From: an uncultured Clostridia bacterium
Lineage (GTDB): Bacteria > Bacillota > Clostridia > TANB77 > CAG-508
NCBI GenBank assembly: GCA_934155165.1
Contig: CAKPGS010000021.1
Location: forward strand, 1 to 26,043
Reading direction: 5' to 3'
DNA length: 26,043 nucleotides
The position numbers and the translations under genes were made by a program. Shown here in pieces: positions 15,834-23,657 of the stretch; the first letter of the stretch is position 1; each line of letters opens with the position of its first letter. Below the pieces are notes generated by a model that made no database searches, had not been told where the DNA came from, and saw only the letters and a list, made by a program, of their open reading frames with translations.

Positions 15834-18500
15834 ATGGATATAAAGGAAAAAATTAATTTAAAAAGATTAAATAGTATACTCAAGAAAAACATATTAACAA
15901 TTATAATTTTAGTTATTTTATTTGCAATTGGCGGATATTTTTATTCGTTTAATTTTGTTGTCCCAAAATATAAATCAAGTTCAACAATTTTATTAGTAAG
16001 TAAAAATTCTAATGAAAAAAACTCAAAAGTTACACAAAATGATGTAACACTTAATAAAAGCTTACTTGCTACATATGGAAATATAATAACTAGTAATAAT
16101 GTACTAGAAAAAGTTATAGAAAATTTACAAATTGATATGACAGCTGAAGAACTAAGCAAAAATGTAAAAATAGAAGAAGTTGAAGATACACAATTATTAA
16201 AAGTAGATGTTATAAGTAAAAGTGCAGAGGAAGCACAAAAAATTGCAGAAGAAATAAATAATGTTTTTGTACAAGAAATTAAAAGCATTTATAACATGGA
16301 AAATGTAACAGTTGTAGATAAAGCATCTTTAGAAGAAGAACCATATAATATTAACCATATAAGAGATATAATTTTATTTGCTATTTTAGGAATAGGTGTT
16401 TCGGGGGTAGTTGTAATAATCAACTATATCTTTGATACATCAATAAAACTTGAGCAAGATATAGAAGATTTTGCTGGTATAAATGTAATAGGAACAGTTC
16501 CCAAAAGCAAAGAGAAAAAAGAATTAATTGTAAATAATAATATTAAATCAACAGTTTCAGAAGCTTTTAAAGCAATCAGAACAAATATAGAATTTACAAA
16601 CAATAAAAAAATATCAAAATCTATTTTGTTTACAAGTTGTAATTCTGGAGAAGGAAAAAGTTGGATTACTTCAAATATAGCAGTTGCATATGCACAAGCA
16701 GATAAAAATGTAATAATAGTTGATAGCGATATGAGAAAAGGTAGACAACATCAAATATTTAATGTTGATAATAAACTTGGTTTATCTAATTGCTTAAATG
16801 AAATGGAAGAAAGCGAAAAAGATTATGCTATACTTGAAAAATATATAAAAGAAACTCCAATAGCAAAAGTACATATTATGACAATAGGAACAGTTCCACC
16901 TAACCCATCTGAATTGTTATTATCAAGCAAGATGGAATATCTAATAAAAATGCTAAAAAAAGTATATGATGTAGTTATTATAGATGGAACTCCTTGTAAT
17001 TTAGTTTCAGACAGTATACCTGTATCTAGAATGGTAGATTCAACAGTTATTGTTACTGAAAGTAAGAGAACCAAAATTGAGGATTTAAAACAAATTTCAA
17101 AGTTAATAAAGAATGCAAAAGGTAATATTGTAGGAGCAATTTTAAATAAAAAAGAATTAAAAAGAAAAGAATATGGAAAAGGTTATTACTATGGAAATAG
17201 CCAAGATATGAAACAAACGATAGAACTCGAAAGAAAGAGCGTTTCGGAATTAATTGCAAATAGAAAAGAAAATATTGAAGAAGTTAAGTATATATCTGAA
17301 AATGATACAAAATTAGACTTACTAAGTAAAAGAATTGAAGATTTAGAAGATTTACTTTTAGAAATACCAGATTTAACTTTAAATAATTATAATAAAATTG
17401 TTGAAGAAGTAAAACAAGTATATACAAACGAAATGGATAAAGAAGCATTAGCTGAAAAAATAAAAAATGATATTATAAAAAAAGAATTAATAGAAGAATT
17501 AAAGAAAACAACAGGGAATACAGAAGAAGTTATAGACAAAAAGCTTCAAGAATTAGATAATAAAGAAGATGTTGAAAAGCTTATAAATAAAATAAATGAT
17601 ATTGAGCTGTTAATAAAAAATGATGCTACTCAAGAAAGTATAATAGAAAAAATAGAAGAAATGAGAATAGAACAAAATAAAAAAATAGATATGTTAGATA
17701 GTAGCAAAATATTAAATAATATAGTAATTCAAATGCAAAGACTAAATAAAAAGTATGAAAATATTGAAAGAATTGAAAATATAATTTCAAGTAATAAAAC
17801 GCAAGAATCCATAATTCAAAAAATGGATGAAATTCAAAGGGAACAAAGTAGTAAAATAGATAAATTAGATAGCAGTAGAGCATTAAATAATATAGTAATT
17901 CAAATGCAAAAATTAAACAGTAAATATGAAGATATACAAAACATTGAAGAACTAATAAATAATGATGAGATAGAAATAAGATTAAATGAGAGATTAAACG
18001 AATTACAAGAGGAACAAAATAGAAGAATAAGACAGTTAGATAATACAAGAGAATTAAATAATATAATTATAGAAATGCAAGATTTAAATAGAAAATATAA
18101 CAAAGTTCAAAGCTTAGAAAAAGCAATTACAAATGATAAAACAGAAGAAAGAATAAACAAAATGATAGAAAAAATGAAGAAAGATAATGATAAAAAATTA
18201 GAAAAAATAGATAATACAGCTGCTATAAAAGAAATAATGAAAGAACTTAAAAAGATAAATGTAAATTATGATAAGATTGCAGAAAAAATAGCTAAAAATA
18301 ATACAAACACACGAAATACAACAAGTAATAAAACAAAACCTAAAAAAGACAATATAATAGAAATAACAGAATTAAAAGATAAACTAAATAAACAAGAGCT
18401 AATTATAGAATTTGGAAAAGGAATAGAATATGAACAATTATTAAATACTGCAATAGATACATATGAAATAAAACCAAATAAAAAATCTAAAAAAGCTTAA
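15834..18500 (+). CDS. Wzz-type chain-length domain fused to BY-kinase, with long repeated coiled-coil tail
   Basis: An 888-residue protein. Residues 1-210 form a Wzz/CpsC-type domain with membrane helices at about 19-40 and 175-200. Residues about 215-445 are a bacterial tyrosine kinase (CpsD/BY-kinase) domain: Walker A GEGKS at 272-276, Walker A' VDSDMR around 297-299 and a Walker B-like IIDGTP near 384. The autophosphorylation Tyr cluster (Y447, Y451-453) comes right after it. In ordinary BY-kinases this cluster is the C terminus. Here about 430 more residues follow, mostly coiled coil, with four repeats of about 57 residues (596-822). BY-kinases control capsule or exopolysaccharide synthesis. 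No polysaccharide operon is adjacent. The gene ends at a hairpin terminator. Confidence 0.85.
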   Translation: MDIKEKINLKRLNSILKKNILTIIILVILFAIGGYFYSFNFVVPKYKSSSTILLVSKNSNEKNSKVTQNDVTLNKSLLATYGNIITSNNVLEKVIENLQIDMTAEELSKNVKIEEVEDTQLLKVDVISKSAEEAQKIAEEINNVFVQEIKSIYNMENVTVVDKASLEEEPYNINHIRDIILFAILGIGVSGVVVIINYIFDTSIKLEQDIEDFAGINVIGTVPKSKEKKELIVNNNIKSTVSEAFKAIRTNIEFTNNKKISKSILFTSCNSGEGKSWITSNIAVAYAQADKNVIIVDSDMRKGRQHQIFNVDNKLGLSNCLNEMEESEKDYAILEKYIKETPIAKVHIMTIGTVPPNPSELLLSSKMEYLIKMLKKVYDVVIIDGTPCNLVSDSIPVSRMVDSTVIVTESKRTKIEDLKQISKLIKNAKGNIVGAILNKKELKRKEYGKGYYYGNSQDMKQTIELERKSVSELIANRKENIEEVKYISENDTKLDLLSKRIEDLEDLLLEIPDLTLNNYNKIVEEVKQVYTNEMDKEALAEKIKNDIIKKELIEELKKTTGNTEEVIDKKLQELDNKEDVEKLINKINDIELLIKNDATQESIIEKIEEMRIEQNKKIDMLDSSKILNNIVIQMQRLNKKYENIERIENIISSNKTQESIIQKMDEIQREQSSKIDKLDSSRALNNIVIQMQKLNSKYEDIQNIEELINNDEIEIRLNERLNELQEEQNRRIRQLDNTRELNNIIIEMQDLNRKYNKVQSLEKAITNDKTEERINKMIEKMKKDNDKKLEKIDNTAAIKEIMKELKKINVNYDKIAEKIAKNNTNTRNTTSNKTKPKKDNIIEITELKDKLNKQELIIEFGKGIEYEQLLNTAIDTYEIKPNKKSKKA
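17619..18300 (+). repeat. Four 57-58-codon repeats encoding coiled coil
   Basis: Within the BY-kinase tail, four units begin at residues about 596, 654, 711 and 768. They share ESI(I/V)xKxxE, then KIDxLDSSxxLNNIVIQMQ and LNxKYExI. The first two units are most alike; the last is most divergent, which suggests stepwise internal duplication. Confidence 0.85.
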
Positions 18501-18504
18501 AGCA

Positions 18505-18529
18505 AAGGCGACCAATTATAGGTCGCCTT
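18505..18529 (+). terminator. Terminator between the BY-kinase and the convergent Cys-rich gene
   Basis: The stem AAGGCGACC (18505-18513) pairs with GGTCGCCTT (18521-18529) around an AATTATA loop. It lies between two convergent stop codons and has A and T flanks on either side, so it can serve both genes. Confidence 0.85.
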
Positions 18530-18533
18530 ATTT

Positions 18534-18992
18534 CTAATTACAGCATTTATCTGAAAAATCTTTATCACATGGTTTATCATAAGGTTTGTCACATGGTTTT
18601 GTATAATTACAACAATCCATTTTTACACCTTTTAAACATTTTCCTTCACGTCTACATCCTGCACAGATTTTATAATTTTTTACTCTATTAGCCCATATTT
18701 GAACTTCATATTCTTTACCAGGACATAAAGGTCCAAAAACAAAGCTTCCATCTTTATCTGTAAAAGTATGAGAAACAGGTAAATGTTCTTCTTTTCCGCA
18801 ATGTTTAACAACTTCAATTAATTTAACAACAGCATCGCAAACTGGTTCTCTGTAACAATCTTTAATAACTCCATAAATAACATCTCTGTTGTCATCAGGT
18901 AAAGTAATATCTAAATCAAATTGTTTTCCTTTCTCGATGAAACCATCAACATTAATTATAGGGCACATTTTTTTATCGCATTCCATATCCAT
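18534..18992 (-). CDS. Cys-rich protein with Cna-B/carboxypeptidase-regulatory-like fold
   Basis: On the minus strand, ATG at 18992 follows GAAAGGA and gives 152 residues; an upstream TTG at 19010 is within the ribosome site region. The core, about residues 35-110, has YGVIKDCYREPVCDAVVKLIE, then FTDKDGSFVFGPLCPGKEYEV, the pattern of a carboxypeptidase regulatory-like/Cna-B beta-sandwich. There is no signal peptide or membrane helix. Cysteines are frequent, with CAGCRREGKC and DCCN near the end, and a C-terminal tail of repeated CDKPYDKP-type units ends in CCN. Similar Cys-rich proteins in spore-formers can be spore-coat or metal-binding proteins; this is only a suggestion. Confidence 0.7.
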   Translation of the reverse strand: MDMECDKKMCPIINVDGFIEKGKQFDLDITLPDDNRDVIYGVIKDCYREPVCDAVVKLIEVVKHCGKEEHLPVSHTFTDKDGSFVFGPLCPGKEYEVQIWANRVKNYKICAGCRREGKCLKGVKMDCCNYTKPCDKPYDKPCDKDFSDKCCN

Positions 18993-19048
18993 ATTATCGT
19001 TTCCTTTCAAAAATAATTTAGCTTTCGCCTAATATATTTTATGATTTC

Positions 19049-19077
19049 TTGAAAAAAATGTTAATATTTGGTATTAT
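19049..19077 (+). promoter_or_regulatory. Putative sigma-A promoter of murI
   Basis: TTGAAA at 19049-19054, a 17-base spacer and TATTAT at 19072-19077, 38 bases before ATG 19116. The ribosome site is CGGAGG. Confidence 0.65.
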
Positions 19078-19115
19078 ATAAAAATATAATTAATAAGTAA
19101 AAAACGGAGGCAAAA

Positions 19116-19907
19116 ATGGACAATAGAAAAATAGGTGTATTTGATTCAGGAGTAGGTGGACTAACAGTATTTTCTGAAATAATAAAACAACTTCCAAGTG
19201 AAGATATAATATACATAGGAGATACTAAAAGATTTCCTTTTGGAAATAAATCAAAAGAAAGTATAATATCAATATCAAAACAAATTGTAAATTACTTAAT
19301 ATTGCAAGATGTAAAACTAATTGTAATAGCATGTGGAACAGCAACAAGCCAAGCATTAGAAGAACTTAGAAAGATATATAGAATACCAATTATTGGAATA
19401 ATAGAACCAACAATAGAAAATTGTATAAAAGAAGATACGAAAAGTGTAGGAATAATAGCAACAAAAGGAACAATAAGAAGCGGAGAATGGGAAAAACAAA
19501 TAAAACAAAAGAACAATAATATAGAAACAATATCAATAGAAACACCACTACTAGCATCAATGGCAGAAGAAGGATGGACACAAAACGAAGTAGCCAAAGC
19601 AGCAATAAAAGAATATATGAAAGAATTTAAAAACACACAAATAGAAAAATTAATACTAGGTTGCACACACTACCCATTATTTGAAAAACTAATAAAAGAA
19701 GAATTAGGAGAAAAAATAGAAACCATAAACACAGGAGTACAAATGGCAAAATACTTAGAAAAATACCTAAAAGAAAACCAATTAGAAAACAAAAAAGAAC
19801 ATAAAGGAAAATACCAAATAAACCTAACAGACACAGAATGCAACTTCATAAACGTAGCAGAAAAACTACTAGGACAAAAAATAACAATAAACAAAATAGA
19901 ATTATAA
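19116..19907 (+). CDS. murI: Glutamate racemase
   Basis: MurI converts L-glutamate to D-glutamate for peptidoglycan in a cofactor-independent two-cysteine mechanism. The product has 263 residues, normal for the family. The N terminus IGVFDSGVGGLTV carries the conserved Asp and Ser. The first catalytic cysteine is C73 in IACGTATSQAL, where most homologues have ACNTAS, so the usual Asn is replaced by Gly. The second is C183 in LGCTHYPLF. The motif YIGDTKRFPFG is close to the usual GDTARxPYG. The start ATG 19116 has a CGGAGG ribosome site and its own promoter. The gene stands alone between the Cys-rich gene and a palindromic element. Confidence 0.94.
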   Translation: MDNRKIGVFDSGVGGLTVFSEIIKQLPSEDIIYIGDTKRFPFGNKSKESIISISKQIVNYLILQDVKLIVIACGTATSQALEELRKIYRIPIIGIIEPTIENCIKEDTKSVGIIATKGTIRSGEWEKQIKQKNNNIETISIETPLLASMAEEGWTQNEVAKAAIKEYMKEFKNTQIEKLILGCTHYPLFEKLIKEELGEKIETINTGVQMAKYLEKYLKENQLENKKEHKGKYQINLTDTECNFINVAEKLLGQKITINKIEL

Positions 19908-19926
19908 TTGAAAATTTACAATAAAT

Positions 19927-20161
19927 AAAAGGAGTACAAGTATATTGTTTTTTATACCTTGGTGTCGCAATCTTCGGATTTTAGAATGGTCTATTGACCA
20001 TTTAACATGCAATTACTTTTTTTATTAAATTAATTTATATATTTACATTACTAATATATAAATTAATAAAATGAAGATTGCTCCAAATCGCACTCGCAGA
20101 ATAAATCTGCTCGTTTGGTCGCTTACGCGATATTTCAAAACAAATATACTTGTACTCTTTT
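19927..20161 (+). repeat. 235-bp palindromic (MITE-like) intergenic element
   Basis: The ends are inverted copies: AAAAGGAGTACAAGTATATT at 19927 and, as complement, AAAAGAGTACAAGTATATTT ending at 20161. Inside are further nested pairs: TCGCAATCTTC near 19966 with GAAGATTGC near 20073, a seven-base-pair stem ATGGTC-TATT-GACCAT near 19986-20001, a central AT-rich stem around 20044, and GCAGA-ATAAA-TCTGC near 20096-20110. Short GC-richer patches resemble the style of the element at 6652-6841. No open frame or transposase is present. The element fills the gap between murI and the HD-domain gene. Confidence 0.75.
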
Positions 20162-20175
20162 GAATTAATTTTATG

Positions 20176-20204
20176 TTGCCATTTTTTGCGTGTTGTTGTA
20201 GAAT
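20176..20204 (+). promoter_or_regulatory. Putative sigma-A promoter of the HD-domain gene
   Basis: TTGCCA at 20176-20181, a 17-base spacer and TAGAAT at 20199-20204, immediately after the palindromic element and 32 bases before ATG 20236. Confidence 0.5.
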
Positions 20205-20235
20205 ATTTGTAGATTTTTAGATGGGAGAGTTAGTT

Positions 20236-20793
20236 ATGAGAGAAGAATTTTTAAATTTATTAAGAAGTGTTAATAGAGATGGAATGAGTGATTTATTAGA
20301 TTTTATTGAAAATAAAACAGACTTTTTTAAAGCACCTGCTAGTACAAGGTTTCATGGCTCTTATGAGGGTGGTTTATTAGAACATAGTATGAAAGTCTAT
20401 GAAATTTTAAAGCATAAAGTTGCAAATTGTATAGAAGATGTTGGAGCAACTGAAGATACAATTAAAATTATTGCTTTATTACATGATATTTGTAAGGTTA
20501 ATTTTTATAAAGTAGATTACAGAAATGCAAAGAATGCTAGGGGAGAATGGGAAAAGGTTCCTTATTATACTGTAGATGATACAATTCCTTATGGACATGG
20601 TGAAAAATCTGTTATGATGATTACAGAATATTTAAAACTTACTCCAGAGGAGAAATATTGTATTCGTTGGCATATGGGATTTACAGAACCAAAAGAACAA
20701 TATAATACATTAGGAGCAGCTTTTAAAAAATATCCACTTGCATTATTATTACACGAAGCAGATTTAGAAGCTACATATTTGTATGATATTTAA
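20236..20793 (+). CDS. HD-domain phosphohydrolase
   Basis: ATG 20236 is preferred because GGGAG lies eight to nine bases upstream; the ATG at 20221 in the same frame has no ribosome site. The product has 185 residues. Metal-binding residues of the HD superfamily are visible: H50 in LLEHSMKVYE, the HD pair at 83-84 in LLHDICK, GHGEKS near 120, H146 in RWHMGF and D175 in LHEADLEATY. It resembles stand-alone HD proteins of Bacillota and phages that hydrolyse phosphate esters. Substrate unknown. It has its own promoter, and trpS is next with a separate promoter. Confidence 0.8.
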   Translation: MREEFLNLLRSVNRDGMSDLLDFIENKTDFFKAPASTRFHGSYEGGLLEHSMKVYEILKHKVANCIEDVGATEDTIKIIALLHDICKVNFYKVDYRNAKNARGEWEKVPYYTVDDTIPYGHGEKSVMMITEYLKLTPEEKYCIRWHMGFTEPKEQYNTLGAAFKKYPLALLLHEADLEATYLYDI

Positions 20794-20797
20794 AAAG

Positions 20798-20826
20798 TTG
20801 ATAATATCAATAAAAAATGGTATAAT
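20798..20826 (+). promoter_or_regulatory. Strong sigma-A promoter of trpS
   Basis: TTGATA at 20798-20803, a 17-base spacer and a perfect TATAAT at 20821-20826. The leader is only about 20 bases before ATG 20852, with an AAGGAG ribosome site, so there is no room for a T-box. Confidence 0.8.
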
Positions 20827-20851
20827 AGTACGCGTGTAAAGGAGAATAATT

Positions 20852-21863
20852 ATGGAAAAGAAAGATAGAATTGTAACTCGGAGATAGACCAACAGGAAGA
20901 TTACATATAGGACATTATTTTGGTTCATTACAAAATAGAGTAAAATTACAAGATGAATATGAAACTTTTGTACTTGTTGCAGATGTTCAAGCCTTAACAG
21001 ATAATTTTAATAATCCAGAAAAAGTTCAAAGAAATGTTAAAGAAATTGTAATGGATAATTTAGCAGTGGGAGTAGACCCTAACAAAGCTACAATTTACTT
21101 ACAATCTATGATTCCAGAAGTTGCAGAGCTTACAGTTTTTTATTCTAATTTAGTTACAGTTTCAAGATTACAAAGAAATCCAACAGTAAAAACAGAAATT
21201 GCACAAAAAAGAGAATTATTTGGAGAAAGTGTTACATATGGATTTCTAGGGTATCCAGTTAGCCAAGCTGCCGATATCACAGCATTAAACGGAACAATAG
21301 TACCAGTTGGAGAAGACCAACTTCCACTAATTGAACAATGTAGAGAAATTGTAAGAAAATTCAATAGTATATATGGAGAAACATTATTAGAACCAAAAGC
21401 AGTTTTATCAAATGCTAAAAGAATAAAAGGATTAGATGGAAACGAGAAAATGGGAAAATCTTTAGGAAATGCTATATATTTATCAGACTCAGATGAAGAA
21501 ATAACTAGAAAAGTTATGAGTGCTGTAACAGACCCTGCAAGAATAAAAAAAGATGATCCAGGAAATCCTGATATATGTATGGTTTCATATTATCATAAAT
21601 TATTTACAAAAAATGCAGATGAATTAAATGCAGTAATGGAAGAATGTAGGGCAGGAAAACGTGGATGTGTTGCTTGTAAAAAAGAATTAATAAAAAATAT
21701 AATTACAGAATTAGAACCAATTAGAGAAAAAAGAAGATATTATGAAGAAAGACCAGAATTAGTATGTGAAATTTTAATGGATGGAACTAAACGTGCAAGA
21801 GAAATAGCAAAAGAAAATATGGCAAGAATTAAAGAAGCTATGAAATTAAATTATTTTGATTAA
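20852..21863 (+). CDS. trpS: Tryptophanyl-tRNA synthetase, read through a +1 frameshift at codon 10
   Basis: Class I synthetase that charges tRNA-Trp. ATG 20852 has a strong promoter and an AAGGAG ribosome site. The first nine codons read MEKKDRIVT, then CGG at 20879-20881 and a stop TAG two codons later. Skipping C20879 gives GDRPTGRLHIGHYFGSLQN, the universal TrpRS start with the conserved Gly, the PTG and the HIGH motif (18-21). The rest is intact to TAA 21863, with LVADVQALTDN, SQAADI, a KMGKS loop at 199-203 and a total of 336 residues, normal for TrpRS. Starting at the next internal ATG (21051) would remove the HIGH motif. obgE follows after 14 bases. Enzyme identity is certain; the decoding is inferred. 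Confidence 0.93.
20876..20882 (+). other. Putative +1 recoding site in trpS (ACT CGG A)
   Basis: Codon 10 is CGG, preceded by ACT (Thr) and followed by A. Skipping C20879 gives GGA and the conserved glycine ahead of the PTG-HIGH region. The zero-frame stop TAG is at 20885-20887, the second codon after CGG. Confidence 0.75.
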
Positions 21864-21877
21864 GAAAGGAAAGAGAT

Positions 21878-23152
21878 ATGTTTACAGATTATGCAAAAAT
21901 AACAGTAAAATCTGGTGATGGCGGAAATGGTGCAGCAACTTTTAGGAGAGAAAAATATGTTGCTGCCGGTGGACCAGACGGTGGAGATGGAGGAAAAGGC
22001 GGAAATGTATATTTCGTTGTTGATCCAGACTCAAATACCTTAGTAGATTTCAGATTTAAGAAAAAATTTAAAGCTCAAAATGGCGAAAATGGCAGTGGTT
22101 CAAACTGTTATGGAAAGAGCGGAGAAAGTATTTATATAAAGGTACCAAGAGGAACAATTATAAAAGATGCTCAAACAGGACAAGTTGTAGCAGATTTATC
22201 TGAAATAGGTCAACAAGAACTTGTATTGCCAGGAGGAAGAGGTGGAAAAGGAAATTCACACTTTGCAACAGCTACAAGACAAGCTCCTCATTTTGCACAA
22301 GGTGGAGAAAAAGGAATTGAAAAAGAACTAATTTTAGAGTTGAAACTATTAGCAGATGTAGGATTGCTAGGATTTCCAAGTGTAGGAAAATCAACACTTT
22401 TATCTGTTGTATCTTCTGCAAAACCAAAAATAGCAGCATATCACTTTACTACATTAGAACCAAATTTAGGAGTTGTAAAAACAAAACACGGAGATAGCTT
22501 TGTAATGGCAGATATTCCAGGAATTATAGAAGGTGCAAGCGAAGGAGTAGGACTTGGAATACAATTTTTAAGACATGTTGAAAGAACACGACTATTATTG
22601 CATATTATAGATGTTTCAGGAATGGAAGGAAGAAATCCGGTAGAAGACTTTTATGCTATAAATGCAGAGCTAAAAAAATATAGTGAAAAATTAGCATCAA
22701 GAAAACAAATTATAGTTGCAAACAAAATAGATAGTATGCAAGATGAAAGTTTATATAAAGAATTAGAAAAATTAGCTAAAAAAGAAAACTTAGAAATATA
22801 TAAAATATCAGCAGCAACAAAACAAGGTGTAGACGAATTAATGGACGTTGTTGCTAAAGAATTAAAAGAACTTCCAAAAGAAGAACTAATAGATTATGAA
22901 GATAGAAAAGTATATACTCTTGAAGAAGAAAAAGAAGGATTTGAAATAACAAGAGAAAAAGACATGTGGGTTGTAGACGGTCCTTCAGTACAACGATTAA
23001 TGTCAAGAGTAAACTTAGAAGACAATGAATCTATGTACTATTTCCAAAAGAATTTAGATGCATTAGGAGTAAATGCAGCACTTAAAAAAGCAGGTGTAAA
23101 AGAAGGAGACACAGTAAGAGTAGTAGACTGGGAATTAGAATGGTACGATTAA
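21878..23152 (+). CDS. obgE: GTPase ObgE (CgtA)
   Basis: Large-subunit-associated GTPase involved in 50S assembly, stress response and, in Bacillus, sporulation. The product has 424 residues. The N-terminal Obg fold (1-157) is glycine-rich with AAGGPDGGDGGKGGNV and LPGGRGGKGNSHF. The G domain has P-loop GFPSVGKST near 165-173, the switch region HFTTLEPNLGVV, DIPGIIEGA (G3), NKID (G4) and SAA (G5). The C-terminal OCT domain (about 345-424) includes GFEITREKDMWVVDG and ends in DWELEWYD. ATG 21878 has GAAAGGAAAGAG upstream, 14 bp after trpS, suggesting co-transcription. The common neighbours rplU and rpmA are not here. Confidence 0.97.
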   Translation: MFTDYAKITVKSGDGGNGAATFRREKYVAAGGPDGGDGGKGGNVYFVVDPDSNTLVDFRFKKKFKAQNGENGSGSNCYGKSGESIYIKVPRGTIIKDAQTGQVVADLSEIGQQELVLPGGRGGKGNSHFATATRQAPHFAQGGEKGIEKELILELKLLADVGLLGFPSVGKSTLLSVVSSAKPKIAAYHFTTLEPNLGVVKTKHGDSFVMADIPGIIEGASEGVGLGIQFLRHVERTRLLLHIIDVSGMEGRNPVEDFYAINAELKKYSEKLASRKQIIVANKIDSMQDESLYKELEKLAKKENLEIYKISAATKQGVDELMDVVAKELKELPKEELIDYEDRKVYTLEEEKEGFEITREKDMWVVDGPSVQRLMSRVNLEDNESMYYFQKNLDALGVNAALKKAGVKEGDTVRVVDWELEWYD

Positions 23153-23228
23153 AATAAAAAATAACACTTTCCATAAAATTCGCATAATATATACTAACAC
23201 CGCAAGGTGTGGTTGGAGGTGGATTGTA

Positions 23229-23465
23229 ATGGAAGAATGTGGAAAAAGCAAAAACAATAAATGCAAATGCTTATCAATAGTATTTGGAGTATTAATAGCG
23301 TTATTTTTAGGAGTTATAGGAACAATAATAGGAACAGTATTCGCAGAAACAATATTTTCAGCATTAGCAGCAGTAATAGTATTAGCAATAGTTCTAGGAG
23401 TACTAGCAATAATAGTAGGATTTTTAATTTTATGTTCTTGTAAAAGAAAAAATTGCTGTTATTAA
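23229..23465 (+). CDS. Small Cys-rich two-helix membrane protein
   Basis: A 78-residue protein starting at ATG 23229 behind GGAGGTGG. The N terminus MEECGKSKNNKCKC is charged and has three cysteines. Two hydrophobic helices follow at about 15-38 and 42-68, built mainly from Ile, Val, Leu, Ala and Gly with little else. The C terminus CSCKRKNCCY has four cysteines. Cysteines at both ends on the same side of the membrane could bind metal or form disulphides. A short hairpin ACACC-GCAA-GGTGT lies just upstream of the ribosome site. No named family recognised. Confidence 0.6.
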   Translation: MEECGKSKNNKCKCLSIVFGVLIALFLGVIGTIIGTVFAETIFSALAAVIVLAIVLGVLAIIVGFLILCSCKRKNCCY

Positions 23466-23518
23466 CAAATAATAGCAACCAATGGTTACAAAATACAATA
23501 AATATAGAAATTGTAGAG

Positions 23519-23546
23519 GGCGGTCAATGACCGCCTAAATTTTTTT
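23519..23546 (+). terminator. Intrinsic terminator after the small membrane gene
   Basis: The stem GGCGGTC (23519-23525) pairs with GACCGCC (23529-23535) around an AAT loop and is followed by a run of T from about 23540. Confidence 0.88.
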
Positions 23547-23567
23547 GCAAAAATTCCCATAAAAATA

Positions 23568-23596
23568 TTGAAAAAAAAACACTATAATAGTATAAT
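23568..23596 (+). promoter_or_regulatory. Strong sigma-A promoter of the glycosyltransferase gene
   Basis: TTGAAA at 23568-23573, a 17-base spacer and a perfect TATAAT at 23591-23596, giving a leader of about 55 bases before ATG 23658. Confidence 0.8.
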
Positions 23597-23657
23597 AGTA
23601 AAAGTGGGAAAATAGTATATAATAAGAAAAATAAAAAATAATTAAGAGAGGTAAAAA

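Noticed and set aside
17626..18048. Minus-strand open frame opposite the BY-kinase tail
   Set aside because: A shadow of the repeated, AT-rich coiled-coil codons; Phe/Leu/Tyr-rich with no ribosome site.
17619..18300. CRISPR array or tandem DNA repeat
   Set aside because: The repeats are about 172 bp, diverged and in frame within a protein; there are no short identical repeats with unique spacers.
199..20882. Sequencing or assembly error as the cause of the three frameshifts
   Set aside because: Not fully excluded without reads, but the sites are not homopolymers, all three have the same CGGA form and the same outcome (Gly), and CGG is otherwise unused in frame. Random errors would not do this.
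199..20882. Simple reassignment of CGG to another amino acid (as reported for some Bacillota)
   Set aside because: A triplet reassignment would keep the frame, but each gene needs a +1 shift to give the family protein; in the zero frame all three stop within eight codons.
21051..21863. Shorter TrpRS starting at ATG 21051
   Set aside because: It would lack the HIGH motif and the ATP-binding N terminus; the preceding +1 frame codes these intact.
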